From Podospora bellae-mahoneyi (taxonomy: Eukaryota > Ascomycota > Sordariomycetes > Sordariales > Podosporaceae), in NCBI RefSeq assembly GCF_035222275.1, contig NW_026946359.1, forward strand, positions 6,572,001 to 6,636,000: a stretch of 64,000 bases of DNA, read 5' to 3'. The position numbers and the translations under genes were made by a program. Of this stretch, positions 1 to 9,041 are shown one piece after another. How positions within the stretch are numbered: position 1 is the first letter of the stretch; every line of letters begins with the position of its first letter. Under the pieces are notes generated by a model that did no database searches, had not been told where the DNA came from, and saw only the letters and a program-made list of their open reading frames with translations.

Positions 1-808
1 GCTCGACGAGCAACGTCGATGAATCGAACGCTGTACCGATGGGGTTTATTGAAGAGTAGGTCAGGACAGACCATCCATCGGCAACCTGGTGCCACTACTG
101 TCAAGTTGTTGCGGGGGGCATGCAGAGAAGAAAGCCCCCAGAGAAAACCAGGGATATCCGGTCAGAGTCAAAGAGAGAAAGAGCCAGCAGTGGAAGCCAC
201 GGTCAATCTCTCTAGAACTTTTCCGAGGGAAGCAAATCTGTGCAGTGCCAGGTTCTTCACGTGGCCCTGGGCAGGTAGCAAGCAAAATGCGCTGACCTGC
301 CAAATATTTGCAGTGCGTGGGTGGATTTGATTGCAGCTTCTGGATTTCTGGGGCAGTCGCGAACCTTGAGAAGTTGGTCCCACAGCAAGCGCGTCGTGGC
401 GTCTGTGGAGCACTTTAAGTGGGGCAACAATTAGAACCCCTGCACAGGCTTGAGGCTTGAGTGGGTGGCTGACCTAGTGGGGTCCTTTGAACTGTCGTGC
501 CTGTCGACATCACCGACATTTGGTTACTCCGTAGCACTTCGTCACTTCATCAGAGCGAGCACCTTGGGTTGGCTGGATGTATAAATGAATCATTGGCAAA
601 CTATACGCTATCTGGGAGTTTGAGCCCGTCGTTTCTATACTCCCTTTAAACCGATATCATCGGCAACCTTTCGCAACTGTGAGAAGCGTCAACATGGTTG
701 AATCAAATGCTCTCTCGCCGTTTGCCAGCTCATGAAAACCACTGTGTTAATGGCAATGCCACAATCACCCCGGACTGTGATTTAAGCGTCATGATCCATG
801 TCGTCCTT
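1..808. other. No gene recognised; 3' flank of the glycosylase gene
   Basis: Only short overlapping open frames on both strands, with no recognisable domain, no splice structure and no repeat. The stretch adjoining position 809 should hold the 3' untranslated region of the minus-strand glycosylase gene. Confidence 0.5.
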
Positions 809-3259
809 CTAAATCTCATCCTCATCCTCCATATCAACGTCCTGGTCCTCGTTCTCTTCCTCGTCAGCATCCTCTCCGTCATCTTCTTCCACACGATCCA
901 TGCCTTCATCCACATTAGCATCCTCCTCCTCTTGATTGAAACCATCATCACCCTCATCCTCACCCTCATCCTCACCCTCATCCTCACCCTCATCCTCACC
1001 CTCCTCCTCCTCCTCCTCATCATCATCATCCTCATTGTTCTCGTCAATCTTCCCGTTTTCTTCGTCCTCCTCATCTTCATCCTCCTCCTCATTGGCCTTC
1101 TCCTCCTCGTCAGCCATCTGCTCTGGGCCATGCTGCTCCTCATCTTCATCGTCTGTGCCTTCATCTTCAAATTCCTCTCCCTTGACAGCAACCGAATCTT
1201 CCGAATCCTCGTCCTGCTCTGCGTTCTTTCTCATCTTTCTCGGTTTCTTGGGCGCCGGTGGCTTAGCATCGTCTTTGCTTCGATCAAGCAAATGTTCAAG
1301 CGGGCAATCGGGGGCCCCAAGCCAGTCCTTGGTGCCGGGCTTGGTGTTCTTCCTACATTTGAAGCAGGTCTGTCCATGACGAATAAATAACTGGTGTAGC
1401 CCGTATTTTAAATGGTCCGGCACCATAAAATCTCCGTGGCGAAAGACATTGTCAGGGTCAGCCTTGACTGGCGTCCAACCAAGCCAGCGGCAAAACTTAT
1501 GAACATGGGTATCGACAGCAAAGCACGGCATGCGCAGGCAAAAGAGTGAGACGCAGGCGGCTGTCTTGATGCCAATTCCAGGAAAGCTCACAAACTTTTC
1601 CATCGCTTGGTCTTTGGTCATGGCGTGCATGTAGTCGAGCGAAAGAAGATCGGGGGGAGCGCTATCCTTGTCAGTGTTTTCGGCAGTGCCAGCCTGCTTC
1701 ATGCGCTCAAGGTTCTCCTCGTACACTTTGTCCAGGATTAACTTGATGTGTTGAGCTTTCTTGGGGCCATTGCCAGAGATTCTGATCGAGTTCACCAGGG
1801 CTTGGGGCGATGAAACCCGCACCTTCTCCCAATCGATACTACCCGCACCGCTTCCCTCTGTACGAATCCCAAAATCTTTCCCCAAATTTCTGATCGCTGC
1901 ATCAGCCATGGCCATCAAAGTATTGCCGCTGATGAGTGTGCGTAAAAGAGCGTCAAGGACACAAGGTACCTCACCGCAACCAGCAATTTCCAGAGAGGCT
2001 GTGGGGATTCTGTCCGGCTGTTTAACCTCCCCGTGCATCTCCGTCAGGATCCTGTGAACCTCTTCGCAGGCCTCGGGGGTGGGGACTCTTCTGTAGGGAT
2101 ATGGGCTGTAACCGGGCGTCAACCCGTAAGGATTGTTTTGGCCACGCTTGACTTGGGTTCTGTAATCGGGATTCAGAATCTGTGAGGCATCCACCACAAT
2201 CTTCCCCAGACTTTTGGTGACGAGGTTGTCCTTCAAGGTGGCCCCTTTGAAGATGATGAGCTTTCGAGTAGTCGCAACAATGCTGGTCTTTTCCTCGGCG
2301 ACTTCCTCCTTTTTGGTAACAACAAGGGTCTGCTCTGGGATCTTTTCCTCGCACTTGACCACTTTTTGGGCGGTGACAGCAGTACGGGAACGAGTAACCC
2401 GGCCAATGATCTCTTCTTGGTGTATGACATGCAGGTTCTCGTCAACAGTCTCGGAGTCACCGACAACTGTTTCTGCCTCAGTGATCCTTGAGGCAGTTTC
2501 GACAGCTACTTCCTGCTTAACATCTACTTCCAGCTGACTGGATGTCTCTGATTTGCTGTCTTCTTTTGAAGGGGCTTTGGCTTTGGTGACACGATAGCCA
2601 ATGCGTTTTTGTCTGGCTGCAGTCTTTGGAGCTGCTTTTCTGGGGGCAGCCTTTCTGCCAGCTGCCTTTCTTGGGGCAGCTCTTTCAGACGGAGATTTGG
2701 TTGAAGGCTGAGCACTCGCGGAAGGTGAGGTTGGTGGCGTCAAAGCGATCTCGAGATCTGGAACGGCGGGGTGTTCGTCCGTCTGGAGTTGATCTGCTGA
2801 ATTGTCTTCAGAAATGGGCTCGGGTTCACTGCCCACTGAAGTCTTCTCGGTCGCATCTAGGGAAACAGCTGAATTCTGCGTGACCAAACCCATACCATGG
2901 GGAAGAACCCAACCACCTTTGATCGGCTGAGCGGTCTTCTTGGTCCGACGTGTGCGTTTCGCGCGAGTTTCGGTAGCCGACGGTTCAGCCAACGTCGCTT
3001 CAAACTTACGCTTGGGGGTGGCACTGTCTGGGGGGGTGATAGGCTCAGTCGATGAGGCAGCGGGAGAATGCGCTGGAGACTTTTCAGGCACTGAATTGCT
3101 AGGGGGGGCGAGTTGGTCAAGAAGTGAAACTGCCGCAATCACAGCATTGTCTTCAGCGCCGGTCGGAGTTTCTCCGGCCGTCTGGAGAATTGGAACAAGA
3201 GGGCCTTCGGCCGCTGCCGCAGCTTGGGCAGCTCGTCTTGCTGCCCCGCGAGTCCGCAT
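809..3259 (-). CDS. HhH-GPD base-excision repair glycosylase/AP lyase (endonuclease III-like)
   Basis: Uninterrupted 816-residue frame. The fold of endonuclease III/OGG-type enzymes lies at about residues 425-650. The helix-hairpin-helix reads FPGIGIKTA, followed by AVDTHVHKFCRWLGW. By alignment in my head with E. coli Nth, Lys565 matches the Schiff-base lysine and Asp583 the catalytic aspartate, so glycosylase plus lyase activity on oxidised or otherwise damaged bases in the nucleus is expected. The classical C-X6-C-X2-C-X5-C iron-sulfur loop is not present as such; three cysteines (CFKC, then APDC) follow the domain with other spacing. The first ~380 residues are disordered, with basic repeats rich in RKAA/PRKA near residues 190-215 that could contact DNA. 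The last ~125 residues are almost all Glu/Asp, partly encoded by a 12-nt tandem repeat. The first ATG gives MRTRGAARRAAQ; no intron is needed. Confidence 0.85.
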   Translation of the reverse strand: MRTRGAARRAAQAAAAAEGPLVPILQTAGETPTGAEDNAVIAAVSLLDQLAPPSNSVPEKSPAHSPAASSTEPITPPDSATPKRKFEATLAEPSATETRAKRTRRTKKTAQPIKGGWVLPHGMGLVTQNSAVSLDATEKTSVGSEPEPISEDNSADQLQTDEHPAVPDLEIALTPPTSPSASAQPSTKSPSERAAPRKAAGRKAAPRKAAPKTAARQKRIGYRVTKAKAPSKEDSKSETSSQLEVDVKQEVAVETASRITEAETVVGDSETVDENLHVIHQEEIIGRVTRSRTAVTAQKVVKCEEKIPEQTLVVTKKEEVAEEKTSIVATTRKLIIFKGATLKDNLVTKSLGKIVVDASQILNPDYRTQVKRGQNNPYGLTPGYSPYPYRRVPTPEACEEVHRILTEMHGEVKQPDRIPTASLEIAGCGEVPCVLDALLRTLISGNTLMAMADAAIRNLGKDFGIRTEGSGAGSIDWEKVRVSSPQALVNSIRISGNGPKKAQHIKLILDKVYEENLERMKQAGTAENTDKDSAPPDLLSLDYMHAMTKDQAMEKFVSFPGIGIKTAACVSLFCLRMPCFAVDTHVHKFCRWLGWTPVKADPDNVFRHGDFMVPDHLKYGLHQLFIRHGQTCFKCRKNTKPGTKDWLGAPDCPLEHLLDRSKDDAKPPAPKKPRKMRKNAEQDEDSEDSVAVKGEEFEDEGTDDEDEEQHGPEQMADEEEKANEEEDEDEEDEENGKIDENNEDDDDEEEEEEGEDEGEDEGEDEGEDEGDDGFNQEEEDANVDEGMDRVEEDDGEDADEEENEDQDVDMEDEDEI
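951..998. repeat. 12-nt coding minisatellite in the acidic tail
   Basis: Four perfect copies of CCCTCATCCTCA on the plus strand, continuing into CTC/CAT triplets. On the minus strand they encode repeated Gly-Glu-Asp-Glu in the tail of the glycosylase. The unit length is a multiple of three, so copy-number change would lengthen or shorten the tail without shifting the frame. Confidence 0.9.
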
Positions 3260-5137
3260 GGTGAGGATGATACGTGAGAGTTGTTGCGAAGACTAAGAGG
3301 AGAAGGTCAGCACGAGATCGAGGAGTTTTGCATAAAGTTTCCAACATGTGTTGATGGGCTTTCTGTGAGACTTGTGTTCGTCGAGATGCCTGGTCGGTTT
3401 GGCCGATAGAGCTTCGCTGTGCTCGATATTCCCACTCTGGGGTATGTGAGAAGTCTCTGAGGCAAGAAAAAGGGAGGAAGTTTCCACAACCCCTCCAGGA
3501 GTGAGAGAACTCAAGATGTATAGACCGCTAAGAAACAGGTCCTGTAAATCCCAGAGCAAATCGGCCACCCCACCTGCCGTGAGGTGGCTTGCCCGACAAA
3601 GCTTCGTTCTTTCCGTCCGAGACCAATTCACCAGCCAGATTACCGCCGAGACTAGCGGTATTACAGTCAGTGCGGCTGATACTACAGCGCTTTCATTCAG
3701 GAGTGGCTAGGCAGGAGCGGTAAGGTACAAAACATCGGACGGACCTGAGTTCTCGGCCGGTTGTTGGTAGAAGCTGGATCTCTATTGTGAATACAGGCAG
3801 GAGCGAGGGCTTCTACAAGATAACAAGATGGAAAGCCCTTCGAAGCACTGAGAATACCCGTCGAAAGCCATGGACGGAATATGAGCCTGCTGGCCCGGTG
3901 GTGGGAGTATGGTGTATAGAAGAGTACTGGTGGTTCAAATGTCTGGAGTAGGGGGCCAATGTGTCGCGTATGTTGGGCCCTGAAGCATGAATCCGGCGCA
4001 GGAAGATGTCATCTAAAGTCTGAATAGTCTTCCTATGACTTGAAAATGGGGTGTAGTCAACTTTGCGGTGAATGTTCCTTTACTCTCTCTAAAGCACACA
4101 CCAACCCGAGCTGCTGAAGTCACGAGAGGGAATGAGACATGCGAGCAGATCCAAGGCCATGACAAATCACCACGCTAAACAGCCGGCCGCCCAATATCAG
4201 CTGGGCGGCCTGAGAGAGACCAAAGATTACTCCCAACTGATAATGGCTGGGGCTACCTTCTTTTGAAGCATTGGGTAGCTTAACAATCATATGGCAAACA
4301 CCGGTAAATTGGCATGGTGAACAGCTCATGTTATTATTCTGCTCTTTGATGGGAGTCATGATTACTTAATACAACATCGTTTGAACCTGAACAAAAGCTG
4401 TTAGTCAAATGGCCAACACATTGAAGTGGTACAAAGGTGTGGTTTTGTATGTTGTTCAGCGATGGATATTTTCTCCGCACAAACAGTCTCGGCAGTCAAG
4501 GTTTTGTCATATCGTAAAGTCATCAGGCAACAAGGAAGATGTCATAGAGAGAGTGACTTACTCAGAGATTATTTATATTGTCGCTGTGTGTGACATCGAG
4601 TTCCGTGGACTGGGCGAGGATGGATGAGGATAGCAAAGAAAGTTGAGGCAATTCTCAAGCTCCAAAAATGCTGCAGGCTGCGAGGAATTATTTTTCTTGG
4701 GTGGAGCATGCGGAAAGCCGGGAACAGTTTCCCCGTGCACTCCACATCAAGCTGAAACAACCCTAACCCATTGGTCTTCCCAGTGACGTAACCAACTAAG
4801 TTCTGGATCTGTTGACAAACATCAGCCCCTGAATGCGACTATCTTCAAATTCCGCAGCGGCACAAGTTGTGGAACATGGTTTTCCATAGAGTAATGATAC
4901 TGACCAGCTATCTGAGCTAACTATCTTCTTTCTGTGATGCAGCTTCTCTTTTACGTGGCTGCCCTGAAGCGGGAAATTGCCCACCCCTTGCCGACGCTCG
5001 GACCATATCACGCTGCTCCGACAACCACTTCCACCACTTCGACACAAGGTGGATGGCTCACCGGTTGTCCTTGTCTGAGACCTTCACTTTACCCTAAAAT
5101 GGAAATATCGACATCTTGTTGATAAAGAGCACAGCAG
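3260..5137. other. Gene-free stretch
   Basis: Only short shadow frames with no domain or convincing splice pattern. It must contain the promoter of the minus-strand glycosylase gene, starting just above 3259, where CT-rich sequence lies. No repeat or RNA gene was seen. Confidence 0.45.
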
Positions 5138-5809
5138 ATGGCCATGATCTTTGATTCTCCCAATGAGTTTGATACAGTGGAGGTGGGGGAAGCTGCCCAT
5201 CTCATGGTGGCCGACCCCCTACCGAGCTCTTCCGCAACATCATGGGAATTATGACAGAACGTTCCGTCACAGTGGTGCTCTTACTGGTTCAAACAACCTT
5301 GAGCCAGTAGGGTTTCCTTCACGGAGCTATGAAGTTCACTATTCAAGCATCCAGGTCCAATTGGCTGAGAGACTCTCCCTATCACCGACCTCCCCAGCTC
5401 CAAGTGCCCTACGGACTCAGCAGGTGAGCCGACCCCTGTTGAGTACTCCGTCGTCGAACCAACCCAGATACAATTCTACGACTTTGCGACTCGAGCACTT
5501 CCTGCCTCACCATCCCTCAAAATCACTGACCACTCAGCTTCGCCCACCAAATCCTCATCTGCGTCCATTTCACCACCGTTCAGCACACTGCCCTGCCAGC
5601 AGCCTTGCCTTTTACAAGTCCATATCTCTGGTAAGAAAGTTTCTGGCAGATTCGCTTCCTTATCCCACAATATGGAAGTGCAAGCTCCCGCTCTGGATCA
5701 GAATCTGTCGAGCAAGCAGATGTGTGAGTGGGCTAGCGGTTGCCCTTATCCTTCTTGCTCCTTCTTCCCATTCACTTCTTATTGTGCCGCGCCTTTCACG
5801 ATCAAGTGA
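5138..5809 (+). CDS. Possible unrecognised spliced gene upstream of the RID homologue
   Basis: Tentative. An ATG at 5138 opens a 38-codon frame (MAMIFDSPNEFDTVEVGEAA...) ending at 5254. An open frame around 5250-5432 reaches a GTGAGCC donor at about 5426. A putative 44-nt intron ending AACCCAG restores phase into a second open frame (IQFYDFATRALPASP...) that has no ATG of its own and ends with TGA at 5807. The two later frames join in phase across that intron and have protein-like composition, ending in a Cys-containing CEWASGCPYPSC segment. The link from the first ATG frame to them is not resolved, 44 nt is short for an intron, and no family was recognised. It could equally be a noncoding leader of the downstream gene. 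Confidence 0.22.
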
Positions 5810-6172
5810 ATAAGAGATAAGGGCCTTTTTCTTTGCAGTCAATAGGACCCCAACAATTATTTATTGTTTGCTCTCCTCGACCGAAAGCACCGCTATATAT
5901 TTGCCTTCCCCCCCCCCCAAAACAAAAGACTTTTAAGTAGCAGCCGATCTTCTCAAGTCCGATTTTTGAGCTTCCTTCTCTGACAACCAAAAGCAGCTAC
6001 ACGAGCAGATCAAGCATCAGAGCTCCCTTTTTGACTTGTAAGCTATCGTTTCAAGACTCCGCTTCATTTTCGGTACCCTCCACTGACCCAGCTAAACAGC
6101 CGTCATAGAGCTTTAGCCGCTTAGAGTACTCACTTGTCACAATTTTCAAGTCGTTGTTACTCGCACAAAAAA
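5810..6172 (+). promoter_or_regulatory. Presumed leader/promoter of the RID homologue
   Basis: Contains a run of 11 C at 5908-5918, a TATATAT stretch at about 5894 and CT-rich sequence typical of fungal 5' leaders. The exact transcription start cannot be seen. Confidence 0.35.
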
Positions 6173-8431
6173 ATGGCCGAAATTTACAACCCGGGGTCGG
6201 TGTCACAGCCACTCGTGATTGATGACGACGATGGCTATGAGTCGTTGTCAGGTATCAAGCATGAGCTTGAGGAGGGTCATCTTCTTCTCGAAGAGAGATT
6301 CGACGTCGACGATGTTTTCGAAGTCGACGAGTACGGCAACGAGGTCAACCCTTTTGAGGAGTTGGACCAGGAGTACCGGGCCGAGGGCCGACTGGAGGGC
6401 GACTTGTACGAGGTAATCGACCTTACCGAAGATGCCGACGACAACGCGGCAACTTCACGGCCAAGGACGGCGACAGCCAGCGATGAGGACATTCTCCAAT
6501 ACTGGACACTGGACGACGGGCTTCTTCTTACGCCACACATGACGGTGGAGCTCCGACCTTCCGTGGACCAAGAGGCAATCGAGTTTCTCCGTATCCTCTT
6601 CATCGTGAAGATTACCGAGCCTGAACGAACTTTCGTCGTGCTCCGCGGCTGGGGCTTCCGCAGGAGCCGGAACTTCCAAGGCTGCCTCCCCAAGAAGCTG
6701 AACGAGGTTTGCTTGATCGCCAAGATGAAAACCTCAGACAAGCGGGGTTGGAAGGAGCAAGCCCTCATCGACGTGGATCCCAGGCAGGTGATGATGCTCA
6801 GGGATCTCCGGATGACCAACGCCGACTTCCCAGATCACCGGTTCAACGCTAACGAATATCACCGGCTGGGCAAGGAGATGATCAAGGAGTCTGGGCCTCT
6901 TGTCTGCCGGTGGAGGAAAGAGGAGCACCGCCATCCGAGGACGAAAACCGCCTGCGAGTTCGCCTTTGTCAGGCTAAGCGAGGATGAGGTTGATGACCGA
7001 TACCGAGTGAAGGACGCACAGATGGTGAACAGGTGGAGGGGCGGCGTTGTCCCTGGTGGCTCACACATCCCCAACAGGGACAGCCCCGGTCTAGTGCTCG
7101 ACCTCGAGGACGAAGGGTCAGAACAGGCCAGTGATCTCCAGCCCGGGCAGCGCTATACTGCCGCGGATATTTTCGCCGGTGCGGGTGGCGCCTCGCGGGG
7201 TATCGAGCGCTCCGGTTGCCGGCTTCTGTTTTCTCTCGACCACTGGGAGCCCGCCGCGAGGTCCCTCCGTCGCAATTTCCCCGGCACGCATATCTATCAA
7301 AAAGAGGTAACCGACTTTGTGACCGAAGACCTCCCGCCCGAGCATTCCTACCCGGACATCCTCCACCTCTCCCCTCCGTGTCAGTTCTGGTCCCCGGCTC
7401 ACACCGTCGCCGGGAAAGATGACGAGAAGAACATCGCTGTCCTCTTCAGCTGCACCGACCTCATCAAGAAGCTCCGCCCCAGGGTTTTCACGGTGGAGCA
7501 AACATTCGGTCTCGTCCACGATCGTTTCCGTCTGTATTTCCACACCTTCCTGCAAGGTTTCACCTCGCACGGGTACTCCCTCAGGTACAAAATCCTCCAC
7601 CTGAACCAGTACGGCCTCGCCCAAACCCGTCGCCGGCTGGTCATCATCGGTGCTGGGCCAGGCGAGAAGCTTCCCCCGTTTCCTCCCCCTACCCACTCCA
7701 AAACACCCGAGGTTGACGGCCTGAGGCCTGTCGTGACCCCCTACCAAGCGTTGTTGGCGATCAAGCGTATCAAAAGCGGCCATCCGATGCACAATCTGGC
7801 CACCGTTCATCGGTTTGACCCGCCCAAGCGCCCTTGGGATCCGAGCAAGCCGGTCAACACGATCACCTGCTCTGGCGGCCAGAATTACCACTGGTTGGGG
7901 GAGAGGCAATTCACTGATCTGGAATATGCTGTGCTGCAGGGGTTTCCACGCTGGCATCAGTTTTCCGAAACCAATGTCAAGAAGCAGATCGGCAATGCTT
8001 TCGCGCCGTCAGTGGTGAGGGTGCTATACGAGCATCTCATCCGCTTTTTGAGGAAGCAGGACGGGGTGGCTGGCAGCTACTTACCTCCTTCGTCCTCGTC
8101 GGGTGACAGTTCCCCTATTGCAATCCCAGACTCGGACGAGGAGAGGGACGAGCTCCAGTTTCTGGGGCTGGGGGGCCTGGGCACAAAGGACCAGCCGATG
8201 AAGTTGGATGATGAGGAGGTGGAGTACCTGGGGGAGTCCGCGAGGGGGTGGTCAGCAACGATGACTGGACGGTGGGACGGAGGGAGGGAGGGGGCTGGCA
8301 GGCGGGCGAGGTGTGAGGCCCGGGGTTATGAAGTTGATGCGGACGGGTGGCCGGAGTATAGGGAGGAGGACTTTATGGAGTTGGATGCGGGGACGATGCA
8401 GGACCCAGTGATTATTGATTGGGAGACGTGA
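6173..8431 (+). CDS. rid: RID-class DNA cytosine methyltransferase
   Basis: 752 residues from the ATG at 6173. That start lies in an A-rich context followed by GCC; an in-frame ATG at 6134 would add 13 unlikely residues. The C-5 methyltransferase motifs are in order: motif I DIFAGAGGASRG near residue 329, motif IV PPCQFWSPAHT with the catalytic Cys403, motif VI with EQT in place of the usual ENV (Glu442), motif VIII QTRRRLVIIGAG, and motif X KQIGNAFAP. EQT together with PCQ is the hallmark of the RID/Masc1 branch, known in Neurospora for repeat-induced point mutation and in Ascobolus for methylation induced premeiotically. The N-terminal ~320 residues are acidic at first, then form a BAH-like region; the C-terminal ~75 residues are acidic and Gly-rich. 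All catalytic motifs look intact, so the gene is probably functional. It is intronless. Enzyme activity is inferred; none has been shown biochemically for RID itself. Confidence 0.93.
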   Translation: MAEIYNPGSVSQPLVIDDDDGYESLSGIKHELEEGHLLLEERFDVDDVFEVDEYGNEVNPFEELDQEYRAEGRLEGDLYEVIDLTEDADDNAATSRPRTATASDEDILQYWTLDDGLLLTPHMTVELRPSVDQEAIEFLRILFIVKITEPERTFVVLRGWGFRRSRNFQGCLPKKLNEVCLIAKMKTSDKRGWKEQALIDVDPRQVMMLRDLRMTNADFPDHRFNANEYHRLGKEMIKESGPLVCRWRKEEHRHPRTKTACEFAFVRLSEDEVDDRYRVKDAQMVNRWRGGVVPGGSHIPNRDSPGLVLDLEDEGSEQASDLQPGQRYTAADIFAGAGGASRGIERSGCRLLFSLDHWEPAARSLRRNFPGTHIYQKEVTDFVTEDLPPEHSYPDILHLSPPCQFWSPAHTVAGKDDEKNIAVLFSCTDLIKKLRPRVFTVEQTFGLVHDRFRLYFHTFLQGFTSHGYSLRYKILHLNQYGLAQTRRRLVIIGAGPGEKLPPFPPPTHSKTPEVDGLRPVVTPYQALLAIKRIKSGHPMHNLATVHRFDPPKRPWDPSKPVNTITCSGGQNYHWLGERQFTDLEYAVLQGFPRWHQFSETNVKKQIGNAFAPSVVRVLYEHLIRFLRKQDGVAGSYLPPSSSSGDSSPIAIPDSDEERDELQFLGLGGLGTKDQPMKLDDEEVEYLGESARGWSATMTGRWDGGREGAGRRARCEARGYEVDADGWPEYREEDFMELDAGTMQDPVIIDWET

Positions 8432-9041
8432 TTGACTTTGGGCAGGAGAGTGGATTTGTCTGAGTGTTGTACATAGAGCCTCTTCTTTCAGCAAGCTGGC
8501 ATGTTATTGGCGATCTTATGAAGCAAGGAGTTACGCGGGTAGGCTAGATGTTTGTCATGAGCGAGGAGTCGGGTGGGAGGAGGTTTTGAGGGTTGTGGTC
8601 TCTTAAGCTGTCATTGTATTGTATGTCAGGCAAGCGAGCATCAAAGTACAGCATTTCCATTGGTACAGGCAGAGTCCGTAAACACAGTATGCACTCTATT
8701 CCTCTTGTATTGCACTGCAAATCTCAGTTCGCTACGGTGACATGTTCAATCTTGGCCCAACTGCCACCCATCAACTTTTCCTACGCCCAAAGTATCAGCA
8801 GTATTACCTCTTTTCTCCAAACCGACCCCTGAACTAATGTTCAACAGATGAAGCATGCCTGTCCTCTGAATGTGAACACTCGCCAAAACTCCTGCCGCTT
8901 CCCAAACTGGCTACCCAAGAAACCCGAGACACCGCCAACACAAACTTCCCAAAGTTCAATATCCCAAACCAAGACACCAAAGACAAGAAGAAAGCAAATA
9001 CAGCATATCTTAATCAAAGCTACCCCTGTTCAGAATTTGGC
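8432..9041. other. Intergenic, convergent 3' ends
   Basis: Lies between the plus-strand methyltransferase and the minus-strand EAF gene, so it holds two 3' untranslated regions. No further gene or repeat seen. Confidence 0.5.

Noticed and set aside
698-1390. 230-codon plus-strand frame rich in Leu and Ile, looking like a membrane protein
   Set aside because: It is the reverse strand of the Glu/Asp-coding tail of the glycosylase; CTC and ATC triplets create an artificial hydrophobic protein.
5151-5813. 220-codon plus-strand frame as a single-exon gene
   Set aside because: Its second half passes through what looks like an intron and then a wrong frame; a spliced alternative was listed instead with low confidence.
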